A stretch of 64,000 nt of DNA from Emmonsiellopsis sp. PD_33. Its lineage: Eukaryota > Ascomycota > Eurotiomycetes > Onygenales > Ajellomycetaceae. Under the pieces are notes generated by a model. It was not told the origin of the DNA and did no database searches. It saw only the letters and a program-made list of their open reading frames with translations. This document shows, one piece after another, positions 23,791 to 35,768 of this stretch; the first letter of the stretch is position 1; each line of letters begins with the position of its first letter. The stretch lies in contig JANTQF010000131.1 in assembly GCA_032988165.1 (NCBI GenBank), positions 1 through 64,000 of the forward strand. The letters are read 5' to 3'. The translations under genes were made by a program, and so were the position numbers.

Positions 23791-24369
23791 TTTTGGCAAT
23801 TTTCCTTCGCATCAGTCTACGCTCCATCTATTAGGCGGGTCAATTTGTCTATTCTGTCCTACGGTCTACCCACAGGCTGGTCCTAATAAGCTACTAGTTC
23901 CCACCCATGATTCCCCAAATCCAGACCGTGTTTGTTTATATATAACCCTTTGCATTAGGCCGTATAGAGAGTCCAGACCACTCAGACTGGCTAAGTTACC
24001 AGCCCAGGCGAAAGAATGGAGTTTGCAATAGCCGAGTCGGCTAACAGGCGCTTGGAAGGCCGAACCCTCAGAACCTTTTGCCGAGGTCCAACTTAACCTC
24101 CGCTCTCATCTACATCGTCGTGTAGACTCTAACCATGACAGACACGCATCACGAACCTTGTTCCTCAGCCCAAGCTTTGATGTTTGGGAATTGTCGGCAT
24201 TGCAACGCTTTGACTTCAGTTAACTACTAACTAACTAGTTGCTTTCCCCACTTCGACATTCCCACTTCTGCCCCGGCTCTCTGCATCCCCAATCTTATCT
24301 TTAAACATTTATTTCCCGCGGAGGAATACTTAATCACTGCTCAACTACACACCCTATTGCACACCAAAC
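23791..24369. other. Intergenic between NADH dehydrogenase and amidase
   Basis: 579 bp holding the 3' end of the dehydrogenase transcript and the amidase promoter. No gene or strong motif seen. Confidence 0.6.
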
Positions 24370-26368
24370 ATGTCCGCAGTATCACAAGAACCCGCCTATA
24401 AATCTGTGTCTCGCAGGAAGCTAGCTGAGCTCGATTCCCAGATCCCTAAAGCATGGCGCGTGCCAGCCCAATTCATCCCCGCAGGCATTCTGTCGGTAGA
24501 AGATTCTGTCACGATCACGAATCAATACGAAGCGGTTAATGTTATGGATGTCCCGCGCAAATGCGGCCTACTAGATAGAAAACAGTTGGACATTACGGAG
24601 AATTGGGACATAAAGGGTTTGCTGGGGGAGATTGCAAGCGGAAGACTGAGCTCGAGGGAGGTTTGTGAAGCATTCTGTAAGGTGAGCAAGATTATCTCAT
24701 ACTTATTTAAAACAAAAAGAAGAATCCGTCCCAATTCCTACACTTCCTTTGACTCTTCTAACCTATTTCCATATCCAGCGCGCCGCAATTGCCCACCAGC
24801 TCACCCGCTGCCTCACTGAGCCCCTCTTCGAGCAAGCCCTCGAGCGAGCCACCCAACTAGATGCCCACCTAAAGCGCACCGGCAAACCGATCGGTCCACT
24901 CCACGGCCTCCCGGTCTCCGTCAAGGACAGCTTCGATATCAAGGGCATAGACTCAACAACCGGCCTCGCCGCACTCGCATTCAAGCCCGCTGCAAAGAAC
25001 GCACCCCTCATCGACCTCCTCCTCCACCTCGGAGCCATCATCATCACAAAAACCAATATCCCCCAAACCCTCGGCGCCCTGGACTCCGCGAACAACCTCT
25101 TCGGCCGCACGCTGAACCCGCTAAACCGCAAATTGACAGCCGGCGGCAGCACAGGCGGTGAGGGCGCGCTGGTCGCCATGCGCGGATCCATGATCGGACT
25201 CGGCACTGACATCGGCGGAAGCATCCGTATCCCGGCGATGTGTCAGGGGATTTTCGGGTTTAAGCCTAGCGTTGGTCGTGTGCCGTTTGGCGGACAACTA
25301 GGCGGCGGGGTGGAAGGGAAGGGAAGAGTCGGCTTGCAGCCTGTAGCTGGCCCGATCGCCCGATCAATGGCAGATATTGACGTCCTGATGAGGGAAATCG
25401 TTCCCAGGGCAGAGTTATTCGGCGAAGACTGCATACCCGGGCGATGGGCGAGTGAGACACCATCCCTCTCCTCCCCAACGCAATCTGAGCAAGCAACCCT
25501 CTCCAAACCGAGGAAATTCACAATCGGCATCCTCCGCTCCGATGGCCGCATTGAGCCCCTCCCACCAATTGCAAAGGTGCTTGACGAAGTCGCCAATACC
25601 CTTAGTAGACTGCCCAACGTCGAGGTCGTCGAGATCCCCATCCCCGCCGCGCTAGGCGACTGTCAGCGCGTCGCGAACGAGCTGATGGGCCTTGATGGCG
25701 CCGGCAATATGGCTGACATGCTCGAGAGCACATCCGAACCCCTCATCCCGTGGTTAAAGGGACGGTTCAAGCGCGGTACACCTAGGACCTTAGCACAGGC
25801 GTATGCGTCCCAAGGCCGTCGAACTGAGATTGAAAGGGAGATGATGAAGATGTGGACGCTATCGTCGTCTACAGCTGGTGAGTCTGGAGATGGTGGGATA
25901 AGGAAAGTAGACGCGATTATCCATCCCATCGCTCCGCACCCCGTGCCGGAGCTGGATAGGTACAATGCCGTCGGATACACGTCCAGCTGGGTCTTGTTGG
26001 ATTATCCCGCTGGCGCGCTTCCGATCCGGAAGTTTGTAGAGAGTGACCTGAAATTGGGTAAGGAGATGGATTCGAAGATTCTGTCGAATTGGGATAAGAG
26101 GAATAGGGAGTTGTGTATGTTTTTTCCTTGCCCCCCCCTTTTTTTTCTCCCCCTGGTGGCCTCCAAATCTAACCCAACCAAAAAATACTCAGGGAACTCC
26201 CAAACTGTAGACCGCCGTGTCTACCTCGACTCGCCGCTAAGTATCCAAGTCATCACGCCGAAGCTGCACGATTTCGATCTGTTCAGGGCTATGAGTATCA
26301 TCGACGATGCGGTGCGTGAGGAGCAGGACGCAGCAGCGAAAAGGGGCAGTGGCGGAGCGAAGTTGTGA
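24370..26368 (+). CDS. Amidase signature protein, fungal acetamidase type
   Basis: Three exons, 24370-24681, 24779-26114 and 26193-26368, encode 607 residues. The Ser-cisSer-Lys triad is complete: Lys153 in LPVSVKDSFD, cis-Ser228 in LTAGGSTGGEGALVA and nucleophile Ser252 in GTDIGGSIRIPA. The spacings of 75 and 24 residues equal those of fatty-acid amide hydrolase. Amidases of this clade hydrolyse small carboxamides to acid plus ammonia, allowing use of amides as nitrogen source (the amdS role), but other members act on indole-acetamide or aryl amides. The first intron (97 nt) is clear. The second (26115-26192, 78 nt) is a multiple of three without stops, so an unspliced read also stays open. 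The spliced join gives RELWNSQTVDRRVYLDSP, which matches the family better. Confidence 0.9.
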
Positions 26369-26922
26369 TTTATTAGTTTTGTTAATTTCCTTGAATGAGA
26401 TGACTTGATACAGATACATACTATATGTGGTGGTCACTTGATCACTGGCCACTTTTACGATGGACAGCTTCAGACTATGCTTGATATTTCAAGATGTGGG
26501 TGCGCATGTCAATGTGTTTTGTTATTGCTTGAGACGAATAATGATGATTATAACATGTTTTTACGGAGTCTGCATAATTACATATTGCTTGGAACACCCT
26601 GTCATAAAAGATGGGGTCCTCTATTTCCGAACCAACGGGGATCTGCTCAAATCTTACCATATGCAGGTCTGTTTGCATGTCTATAACAGTAATATATGTC
26701 TGGGTATAGGTATGTACAGCAAACACCTGAGCTATCTATTGCATGCACAATAACAAAAAAAAAAAAAAAACGGAGGACGAGAAGAGGAAAGCAGATATCA
26801 AAACTGCAAACTTGAAAAAAGAAGAAAAGATGAAAACATATCCCCCATATCTGATACACTCTTCCCTACCATAGCTTTGTCCCCACATCCAAATAGCGAA
26901 AAAAGGGCAAAAAGACAATAAA
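26369..26922. other. Intergenic between convergent amidase and SDR genes
   Basis: 554 bp, AT-rich, with an A-run at 26755-26770. Only overlapping random open frames. Confidence 0.6.
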
Positions 26923-27980
26923 TCACATCTTCCCCAACAACACCGCGCCCCCATCCGACGTAATAGTCGCCCCATTAATATGCCCCGCAGCCCTACTAGC
27001 CAAAAACACCACCAGCCCCGCAATATCCTCCGGCTGGCCCAGCTTCCGATTAGGATTCTCTCTCGCCAGCTTCTCCGGACCGCCCTGGATGTCGATGAGA
27101 CCCGAGGCAAGCTTTGAGGGGTAAAAGCCTGGCGCGATGGCGTTGGTGACGATGTGTCGCGGCCCCAATGCCACGGCTAGGTTCTTTGCGAGATGGATAG
27201 CGGCCGCCTTGGAGATGGAGTAGCTGAATGTGCCGTTGTCGCCGACGTCGCCGAGGCCGATGCCCGCGACTGAGGCGGTGATTATTACCTTCGAGGGATC
27301 ACGGAGTGAACCCCGGGCTTCTAGGAGAGGGGCGAATCTAAATGTGGACGGGGAGTCGTTAGCAGGGGGAACCTCAGGGGGTGGATGATAGTCAAGGAGA
27401 AAACTGCGCGCGGTTTCCCTGCATATAATTATATATGTACGAAAATATCCTCCAAATATACTCACTTCTGCACTGTATAAAACACGCTCTTAACATTCAA
27501 ATCCATAACCTTCGAAAACGCCGGTTCAGGGTGCGTGTCGAATTTCTCGCCCCAGGTAGCCCCTGCGTTGGCAAATAGGATATCCACATGATCCGTTGTT
27601 TTCCGTACTTGTTCCACCAGGTTTTCGATACCGGACATCTGGGAACTATCTGCTGGCACCGATATTGCCTGTGCGCCAGGGCGTTTGTTGGGTATGGCAT
27701 TGAGAGCTGCAACGGCTTCGTCGCATCCCTTGGCTTTTCGGGCGGTGATGTATACTTTGGCGCATCCAGCTTGTAAGAGACTGGAATTGGGTAAGAAGGC
27801 GACTTAATTAGTACCTAGATTTGAATTGGGTTGAATTGCAGAGAAAAAAGATATTAAAACATACCCGCTAGCAGCATGCAGACCTAATCCCCGCGAGCCG
27901 CCTGTGACGACGGCAACCTTGCCATCTAGCGAGAAGATGCTGCCAAAATTGTCTAGCTGGACCTGGTCCTCGGCAGACAT
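26923..27980 (-). CDS. Short-chain dehydrogenase/reductase (classical SDR)
   Basis: Three exons on the minus strand, 27980-27865, 27780-27466 and 27337-26923, encode 281 residues. TGGSRGLG at residues 26-33 is the TGxxxGxG cofactor loop, and NAG at 110-112 stabilises the central sheet. Ser166, Tyr183 and Lys187 (in TASVAG and YSISKAA) form the catalytic set. NAIAPGFYPSKLA and a C-terminal GATITSDGG match fungal 3-oxoacyl-ACP reductase/RhlG-like proteins. It should reduce a keto group or oxidise an alcohol with NAD(P)(H); the substrate is not predictable. The ATG at 27980 is the only one that precedes the Rossmann fold in frame. Divergent from the unnamed gene starting at 28929. Confidence 0.9.
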
Positions 27981-28928
27981 TTTCAATTTTTTTGTGAAAT
28001 ATGCAGGCAGTTAAAAAAAAGACATAAAAGGTGCTGAAGGATGTGATTCTACCCAAGTCTAAACAAATTCGAGATCGAGAAATAACGTAAAATATATTTA
28101 AACCCCGGAAGAAACAACAAACAGGGATATAGCTGTATGATCAATAACTCTCACCTCGCGCCGGGGTAAAAGACCCAAGAATCGCGGCGGAGATGCCAGG
28201 ATCTGCGGGGTATTTATCGAGGAGCAGATCTCGTATAGGTTGGCAAATTGGCAATTCAATCTACACTCATCGTCATAATTCGTGCTGCAGGCGGCTGCGG
28301 AAAGTCAATAAAATAACAATTAGAAGAAAGGCAAATTAATTCAGGGACCAGAAGACAGACAAAGGACAAGGCGTGGTTTCTTTTTGTTCTGCATCAGATG
28401 TCTGATGGGATATTCGCGAAGATCATCATGGCCGAGCACTAGTTGCCGAGCCCATGCCTCGGATCCCGTTAACTAAGATTAGTTAAAGCTCGAAGCTGAA
28501 TGCTTGGCACGATCAAAGAGCTCATCGGAAATTGGACGTCTCGGAACAAGCAAGATCGCTCGGAATCAAGGGGCCTGATATTCTGGGATACCTGCCCATA
28601 CAGCCATGCAAGGGAGCGTGAGGTTCCACTCGCGCAGGATAAGGGGCCTCGGGAGAAATTACTTCTCAAATAACGAGCAAACCCGCATGGTAATCATCAG
28701 GCTTTGCTCTAACGTGGAACCGTTTGAGAACTACTGGGTGCCCAACTAGTATTTATGACGCAAACGACAGAGGAGTAGTAGGAATGCGCAGGTTCAGCAG
28801 CCGTCAGGATTCAGGGGTTTTAATCTGGCCCAAATTGACAGGGATAAAGCTCATTACCCCGCCATCTGAAGTGGGCATCTATGAAAACAATCACTACCAT
28901 CCCTTACCCTGTGTATTGATCTATAAAC
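27981..28928. other. Divergent promoter region
   Basis: 948 bp between the SDR gene and the unnamed plus-strand gene. An open frame at 28469-28669 (minus) has no recognisable content. No other feature seen. Confidence 0.55.
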
Positions 28929-30249
28929 ATGGACTCATCACGCCCCAAAGCCTCAGATGAGCTGGTCCGCGTTGTCTGGGCGTCACACATCCTCTCATAC
29001 CTGAACCGTTACACCATTATCGCATCAGACAAGCCTTCAAATTTGCAATCCAAGCAGGAAGTCAATGATGACGACGGGTCGGACTTGGACGACGACCCAA
29101 ACTACGATTTCTCAAGCATAGAAAATGAACCCCTGACCGACAACAGCGAGGTGCTCCGCCAGAAGTTCCTTGATTGCATCGGTGAACTTCTGGCTCACAC
29201 GAAAGGCGGAAAGACGGTCACAGCCACAGCGCTCAGGGAGAAGGAAGATGAAGTTGAGGTTGACATTGCTCGAAACAATGGCTTCAACGCAAAAGACGAA
29301 GCATATTTGTGTTCGATGAAGCGGTTCCTCGCCATGCAAGATGACAGTAAGGCCAACAGCTCTGGGCGAGGCATGCTCTAATCAAGTCATCCAGACGTCT
29401 CGCGTCAAGCGCTCGCCGAGTACTCCCACAAGTTCTTTACGTGGCACCATTGCTTATACCGCAGAAAGGGTGGACACCCAGGCTGAAGCTGTGGCTAAAC
29501 TGTTTAAAGGGTCGCCGTACCGTCATTCACGGCACTCGGGTTCGGGAGGATATACCCAAGACGCCTGTTTGCTTGGCTGCTGTTCCGCCGCACAGGAACC
29601 AGCCTTTACCGAGATCTTGACGGTAGATATTGATCCCGATTGCCCAAGTACGAGCGAGGTATCTCCCCTATCCGTGGCTCTCGGCCGTCCCATAAGGGTT
29701 TGTCAGCTCGAGCAGGATGATTTGGAGGGAGACGGTACGTCGCTACACGAGGCATCTGTGGAGGAGCAGAGCTGGACGAACCCCTACGCCCGAGTTCTAA
29801 TGACGGATATCGATCTGGAATCTGAAAATTGGGGAAAGGTCCCACAGTTCTGGGATATTGACGGGAGTGTCTTGCTTCGACGGCAGGATCGGGAGGACCT
29901 GGATCTTGCATGGGCAAGACATATATGCTGCTATTGCCTCGACGTGCTGAAGCCTCTTTTTGAGAGGGCAGTCTCTGGAGAGATCTCTCGCCGGGAGGTC
30001 CTGGAACAGATTACCTTCGAGAAAGCTGGGGCGTGGAAACCAGTTGATTCTGCGACCGGAGTGATTGGTATTGATAAACCACGACCGCAATGTGGATTTG
30101 TTGCGAGGATAGGATCGGCAACACCGGAGTATTCGAAACGGCATTCGCAGATGCTCGAAGTGCGCTTCACGGATCTAACTAACAATTTAACCGAAGGGTT
30201 GAGCTTCGGGAACAAACCAAAGCACTGTTTCGGAATAGTTAAAAAGTAG
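28929..30249 (+). CDS. Conserved-looking fungal protein of unknown function
   Basis: Two reading blocks: 28929-29346, starting MDSSRPKASDELVRVVWASH, and a second block up to 30249 in another frame. Joining 29346 to 29387 across a 40-nt GTAAGG..CAAG intron gives one frame of 426 residues. An alternative acceptor at 29394 (48 nt, better branch-point distance) reads VSRQALAEYSHKFF but soon hits a stop. Either the intron is unusually short or there is a frameshift near 29430-29460. The protein has an acidic N-terminal segment (NDDDGSDLDDDPNYDF) and a C-terminal region with WTNPYARVLMTDIDLESENWG and GSVLLRRQDREDLD. No catalytic motif, signal or membrane segment. It resembles fungal proteins I know only as hypothetical. 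Confidence 0.55.
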
Positions 30250-30358
30250 CGTCCATTTTAGTTAGCGTTCGTTCAATTCAACTGTAACTAGTAGAGCTTT
30301 ATCACAAAACACTTTCACATGGCTAGGTAACTACCGATTGCCTGCAGAAGACTGCCGT

Positions 30359-31549
30359 CTATTGTTGTCCATAGGTTGCTCGACTCCTTTGTGCCAGATG
30401 CTCTCCAGCCGTGAGAGGTTTTGCACTCGAATAACACTTGCGCTTTAGAACTTCATTAAATTCGTCCTGGTTGACATCCTCCTGTGACATGGGCGCCATA
30501 AGCACGTCTGCATCCGGCTGGACAAAGAACGGAATACTGAGCCGGGCAGCGTTCTCGCTCGCGGTCCGAGGAAAGACAACTCGATGGACCGTCGAGCGCA
30601 AGCGGCCGCTGGTCCAGAATTCAAGAGCGTCTGCGATGTTGACCACGATGGCGTCTTTGATGCATGGTACGTCGATCCAATGTTCGTCGTCAAGAAGAAC
30701 CTGGAGACCGCCTTTGTCGTCTGGTTGACGGAAGAGTAGAGTGATGGAACCATAGTCAGTGTGGCCTCCTGCTCTTATGTCTTCCTCATCCCCTGTTGGT
30801 TGCTGATTGTCATCCCTTGATGGCACAGGAGGGTAGCTGATGATGCGAAGGCGGGAGCATTCTCCCTTATGGCGCGACGACAAATAGTCTTGCGGTAGCT
30901 ATACCATGCATTGGCGAAGTCAGTTGAACGAAGATGAGACATAGGCGCAGGAATATGGTCCCGCTCTGTTTGCGCGCTCACCTTCAACCCAACGGCAAAA
31001 GCCTCAAGTAACCTCTCCGTAATAGCCTCGCATTTCCCATAAAACTCCGCGATCTCCTCCTTCCCATGGTCGAGTATTTTTGGAAGCGACTGACTCACGC
31101 TACCTTTGGGATTCGCCATGTAGAATGATTCCTTTAAATCTCCACGCCCTTTTCCAGATAACCTTCACGCCAATCACGGTTAATGCAGCTCAAGATTATC
31201 CAACCATCAGGTTCCTAACTTACTTCTCATCCCGAAATCCCGTATAACCCTACACACTACAGGTTAAAAACCACAGGACGATCATACACAGACAGACAAA
31301 ACGAAGAATCACTCCGCAGAAACCACATACCAGCCCTCCACTCCCCACAAACCTCATCTTCTCCTCCTTCGGCGTCTTCCGAAAGAAATCACCGGCGAGA
31401 TCAAACATCGGCTTTGCGGCAGAATCAGTCAACTCGTGGCCCGTAAGGTAGAAGAATCCCGGGTTCCTGCCGACTCTCATCAGCTCTGTTGCCAGCCGTT
31501 CGACGCTGGTGAAGGAACGGAGGGCGATGAGGGGGAGGGCTGGTGTCAT
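30359..31549 (-). CDS. 2-oxoglutarate/Fe(II)-dependent dioxygenase, isopenicillin-N-synthase-like
   Basis: Four exons on the minus strand, 31549-31331, 31249-31224, 31162-30982 and 30898-30359, encode 321 residues. Exon 1 has the DIOX_N region (GRNPGFFYLTGHEL). The 26-nt exon 2 supplies GYTGFRDE, completing GGLGYTGFRDEKLSGKGRGD. Exon 3 continues with KESFYMANP. Exon 4 carries the jelly-roll core: Fe ligands His188 and Asp190 (GGHTDYGS) and His247 (STVHRV), and the 2-oxoglutarate-binding Arg261-x-Ser263 (ARLSIPFF). The enzyme should couple 2-oxoglutarate decarboxylation to hydroxylation, desaturation or ring closure of a small molecule; the substrate is unknown. Cytosolic. It lies tail-to-tail with the unnamed gene, 109 bp away, and no biosynthetic cluster is evident. 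Confidence 0.9.
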
Positions 31550-32425
31550 GGTGGGAGTAAGCGAGTGGTCGAGGAGTAGGAGATTCTAATCGGCTGCTAT
31601 CTTATTTTGAGTGCGTGGTGATGTTATTCTCACGTAGATTGTTGTTGTTGTCATGTTCGAGGTTGGGGATTGGAAGTTGATATCAGCCAAATGCGGAAAT
31701 CGCCATACAGACACGACAGCCAATGGCATCACGCGTTTATAGTTGAAGATTATTGAATTCACTGAAGCATTTAACTGTTTAGAGATTGAATAAATCCATA
31801 TTGTTTGTCTTTTCGGTGGAGCCCGTAGGCCCCTTCGAAACGTTATTCTTTGATTGACTGCCTAGAATCTAGAAATGTGCCTAGTCGCTATCTGTTGGGG
31901 TGTGGGTTACAAAAAATATCGGCCCCCTTATGTACATCTGGGTAGAATTAGAAGAATGTTGCAAAAAATAAGGAGACGGTTCCTGATAAGGATCTGGATG
32001 ATCGGAAAGAAAAGAAAAAATGAAGCAAAGGAGCGATGACCCTGCATGTCCACATGAAAAGAAGCAGAGTGGGCGCTGGTCCGACATACGGCAAAGCTGA
32101 ATGGAAAAATTATGCAGACTGGCGAGTAGGGAACGGGATACTAGAACAGAATAAAGGATGTTGCAAAGGAAAGAGGCCATGTCTGAAAATGCTCCCTTCC
32201 TGGCTGACAGGAGATCCGATCGTTATTGCTGTGTCGTCAGTCCGATGTGGGTTGCTAGACTACAGGTTAGATTCGGAATTCTAGGCGTGGCTATTACCTG
32301 CCCTTGTGATTGAATTCAGGGATGGACGTTTTCTGCGTTGCGATACGTCAGCGCAGAAATGACGAGGATGGAAAATATCAAACCAAAGTTTGAAATTCTT
32401 CTCATCCATTACTCTTGGAATCGAA
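31550..32425. other. Intergenic, 876 bp
   Basis: Lies between the start of the oxygenase and the 3' end of poly(A) polymerase, both on the minus strand, so it holds the oxygenase promoter and the polymerase 3' region. No gene supported. Confidence 0.6.
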
Positions 32426-34694
32426 TCAAGCGGGAGTTGCGGTAGATGTAATACCATTCGATGAGACATGACGTTTAGCAGCGCTTTCGGTGGGCTCGTT
32501 GTTCTGCTAAACCGGAAATAGTCAGGTTAGCGGCGAACCCAACTCGACCTGGTAGAGATCGAAAACCCATATATCAACAAATAGCGAGCTCCTTGCTGTT
32601 GATGGATTATTAGTAGCGCGTGTTCCAAGGTAGCAACTTACGTCCAGAGCTTGGATACTTCTCTTTTGGGCTGTTAACTCGGCAGATTTCTTCACTACTT
32701 TCTTCTTTGGCCGCGATGGCCGGACTTCGCCGGGCTGGAAGACGTCTTCGGGAAGGTCATAACTACGCGAGGGTTAGTAGGCGTATAGACCTGCGGATTG
32801 GGAGGTGCACGACATACTTCCGGACATGCGTGATATTCAAATCGTTTATGCCAGGCTGATATTGGGCCCACGAGGTGCAGGTATTTTTGAAGATGTGGGT
32901 ATCGGTGGAAATGTCTAGCGATCTCGCCGCACCTTCGAGAGTCAGTTGTATCATGGTAAGTTGACGGAAGGCCTACCTGGGACCAAGGGCTTTAGTTCAA
33001 GTCCGATGTAATAAGTTGTGGTGTAGATTGTGTGGTCATTTTCTCCGTTTGGCTGTGTAGTTTCAGGCATATGCATATTATCAGTTTGCACGGCTGCTGC
33101 ATGTTGCGGATCGTTTGTTTCGTCGGTGGTTTCAGTCTTTGTACCTTTCGCTTGGTACTTTGTGGAGCCACCCATAACTTCGGCAATTTCCTGTTCGTTC
33201 TTACAAACGTGAATTCTCTCAAAACCTTTGGGGAAGGGGTGGGCGATTTCAATAGACGATTTTCTGTCAAGTGCACCAACTAGATGTCGGAGTTTAGATT
33301 CCACAAGTCCAGACCACACAGCCTGTGCATCCTTGCCTCTGCTCGAGGACGTTATGCTGAGATAATACTTGTAATCGCGAGTAAAGAAGGAATGGCGCGT
33401 GAACAGATCGTTCCAAGTAAGTTGTCCGAGGAAAATCTTGTCCACAATGTCACCCCCACGTTTTAACTCGCGAAGGATGACAGCTTTGGTCGACATTGAT
33501 ACATTGTGGGTGGCACACATGGATGGGTAGGCGGGGGTGATGATCGGCATGAGATGGAATCTATCGCCATGATAGATCTAGAAGAATGTCAGACACACGA
33601 TCCACCGGTTGCAGCCTAGAAATCGACTTACCTTTGGATTCCAAACTTTCATTTGGAGAGGGCCTTCCTCAATAGGCTTGAGTAGTACCGGTTGGGGCCA
33701 GTTCCACTGGTTCATGATGCGGAAAAACTTGCCCACGATCACTGACCCGGTAGCTTGGGGGTAAAGCTGGCATACTCGGGCTACGAGCATAGCCCACGCA
33801 ACTCCTCCAGGAAAACCTACAATGTTAGAGTAGATCGCTCGCCCTAATATACAATATTAGTGCCATATCTTAATATACCGGAAAAGAGAGGCATACGTTG
33901 TGCCCAAAGCTTTATGGCGCGTAGAGCAATCCGAAACGTCTTTTGCTGAGGAACGAGGTCCAGAATCTCGTCCGTCACTCGTGTCCCATTTACACACCGT
34001 ACTTCCTTCTCATCCAGTCCGCGTAGCAAGTCTTTATTCTTCATCTCCAAATGTAACGGCACGGAATGTAAGATCAGACGGGCGTATATAAGGTCGATGC
34101 TGATACCAGAAAATTCAATCTTGATGATAGGGACGAAAGCATCTGGAACAGGCGTTAACTTTTCAATGGCGTCTTTGGGGGCCATTTGCTCTAAAACAGT
34201 AGGGAAATCCGAAAAGAAGTCCTCTATAGATACGTGTTTCGGTCCAACTACCAGGGTATCGATATCGGAACCTATTTCACCGCCGCCATATATTAGCTCA
34301 TGTACTATCAAGTATATCTTGAGTATAGCCAGGGACACTACGAACCTGGACCATACACGCCAAGTCGATAACTCCCATATGTAAATATCTTCCCCCCCGC
34401 ATCATTGATGGCCGCCTGCGATAAACCTTTGCGCCGGCTTACCACCCGGACAAACTCAACTGTCACTCTCTGAAGAAGCTGCAGCGTTTGTTTCCTAGAG
34501 GAAAGTTAGGTACAGCTTGTCATATAGCCCGTTTCCGTCACATACCTCTTCTCCGTCTCTGCTGGCGCCTCAAAGTTGTTCTGCTGCTTCAGCTCGGTGA
34601 TCAGGTTGTCATTAGCGGTTATTTCCGCGGGGGTTGGCAGCGCGGTTGAAATGGCGGGTGTCACCCCCCACTGCTTGATGGGCGCGGTAGTCAT
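32426..34694 (-). CDS. pap1: Nuclear poly(A) polymerase
   Basis: Eight exons on the minus strand: 34694-34546, 34494-34346, 34271-33897, 33843-33632, 33577-32977, 32932-32818, 32762-32642 and 32506-32426. All phases agree, giving 600 residues. The nucleotidyl-transferase site reads FTYGSYRLGVYGPGSDIDT across an intron, with catalytic Asp102 and Asp104 and a third Asp159 (GISIDLIYAR). LWAQRRAIYSNIVGFPGG and WNPK..DRFHLMPIITPAYPSM are the central-domain blocks. The RNA-binding C-terminal domain includes GARSLD-like and RNYDLPEDVFQPGE segments, followed by a basic KKKVVKK stretch that may serve nuclear import. It adds the poly(A) tail to mRNA 3' ends within the cleavage/polyadenylation machinery. 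Yeast Pap1 has 568 residues. An essential single-copy gene is expected. Start at MTTAPIKQWGVTPAIS. Confidence 0.93.
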
Positions 34695-35263
34695 GAAGGG
34701 TAGAAGCGCGAGACCCTCACGCAAGGGATGTTATGGGGCGTTGGGTTTAATTCGATAGGCTGGTGTAGTGGTAGTGGTTGGTATCGATGGCGGAGAAAGA
34801 ATGGCTCATGAGTGGGCGAAAGAGAACTTGAAGAGAGAAAGGTGCAGCTCAAGGAGATGGTAGAAAGACGCGACAATACAGCCAAACAAAGAAACCAGAG
34901 CCCGAACACCCAGAAACACACGAGTTAAGAAAAGGCAAACAGAAAGGTGCAAACACAGAAGATGCGAGAATGAGGCCGCAGATGCTCAACTCATGGCTGC
35001 AGCTGGAGACCGTTGTCTGGCCAAGCGCCGCGCTAAAAATCTACTAGCGCGGATCGCCCTGCTGAGTCAGCGCATCTCGTTAAGCTGTTGTTTAAGCGCG
35101 ACAGGCGCGACCTAGATTGGGGGCTGCGATGGTACATGTAGTATAAATAGTACGTCCTCTGGACCTACGTGGGTTCTCTTTCTTCTACTCTCATCAACCT
35201 AAACACTAAATGATGTGAAAATTTACTTGTCCTTCACCAAATACCAACCTCCCCGAATTCAAC
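34695..35263. other. Divergent promoter region (pap1 / 134-residue gene)
   Basis: 569 bp between divergent start codons. Purine-rich next to the polymerase gene (34770-34960). Contains the TATA box listed below for the plus-strand gene. No further gene. Confidence 0.6.
35142..35149 (+). promoter_or_regulatory. TATA box (TATAAATA)
   Basis: A consensus TATAAATA lies 115-122 bp upstream of the ATG at 35264 and ~30 bp before a pyrimidine-rich stretch (35176-35194) that would suit a transcription start. Confidence 0.6.
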
Positions 35264-35668
35264 ATGGCTCCCACTATTCCCCTCAAGACTGCCATTTACG
35301 AAAACCCAGGCATCAAGCACTGGAGTCTATTCATCGGCGCCAGAGATGAGACCCGTAAGACCGTGATCCAGCTTCTCGGTGCTCGTCAGCGGTATTTCCT
35401 TGATGTCAAAACGCCATCCGATGCAGGTATTTTGAATTCTCTGATCGAGCTCCATCCGCTGTGCGAAATCGACGAGCCCAGGATCGATGACATCACAAAC
35501 ATCGCATGGGATACACCTGTCCGTAATGACAAGTCCGACTATAGTTGCCAAGATTTTATCCTCGAGATTTTGGAGAGGCTGGAAGAGGAACATATTATTG
35601 CCGCGGAAAATGGCGATTATCAGCGCAACAAAAACGCCCTCACAGCAAAACGTGAATCATGGCAGTAG
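35264..35668 (+). CDS. Small conserved fungal protein, function unknown
   Basis: Single-exon 134-residue protein starting MAPTIPLKTAIYENPGIKHW. No signal peptide, membrane segment or catalytic motif I can name. It has a mixed alpha/beta look: HWSLFIGARDETRK and VIQLLGARQRYFLDV are strand-like. Cys153-free; the only clear polar cluster is YSCQDFILEILERLEEE, with an invariant-looking Cys-Gln-Asp. Proteins of this shape (KHWSLFI.., YSCQDFIL.., KRESWQ end) recur in Eurotiomycete genomes as hypothetical proteins. The HWSLFI/SCQD pairing faintly recalls His/Cys permuted peptidase folds, which is speculation. A good TATA box and start context support expression. It ends 100 bp before the end of the convergent kinase-like gene. 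Confidence 0.75.
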   Translation: MAPTIPLKTAIYENPGIKHWSLFIGARDETRKTVIQLLGARQRYFLDVKTPSDAGILNSLIELHPLCEIDEPRIDDITNIAWDTPVRNDKSDYSCQDFILEILERLEEEHIIAAENGDYQRNKNALTAKRESWQ

Positions 35669-35768
35669 GAAGTGCGAGTTGAAAAGAATGTCAGGGGTTG
35701 CGAGCATGGGGATGGCGAATATCCGTTGAGGGGGTTTGTTATGGTCATGTACAGTCGTTTCTGCAAAG

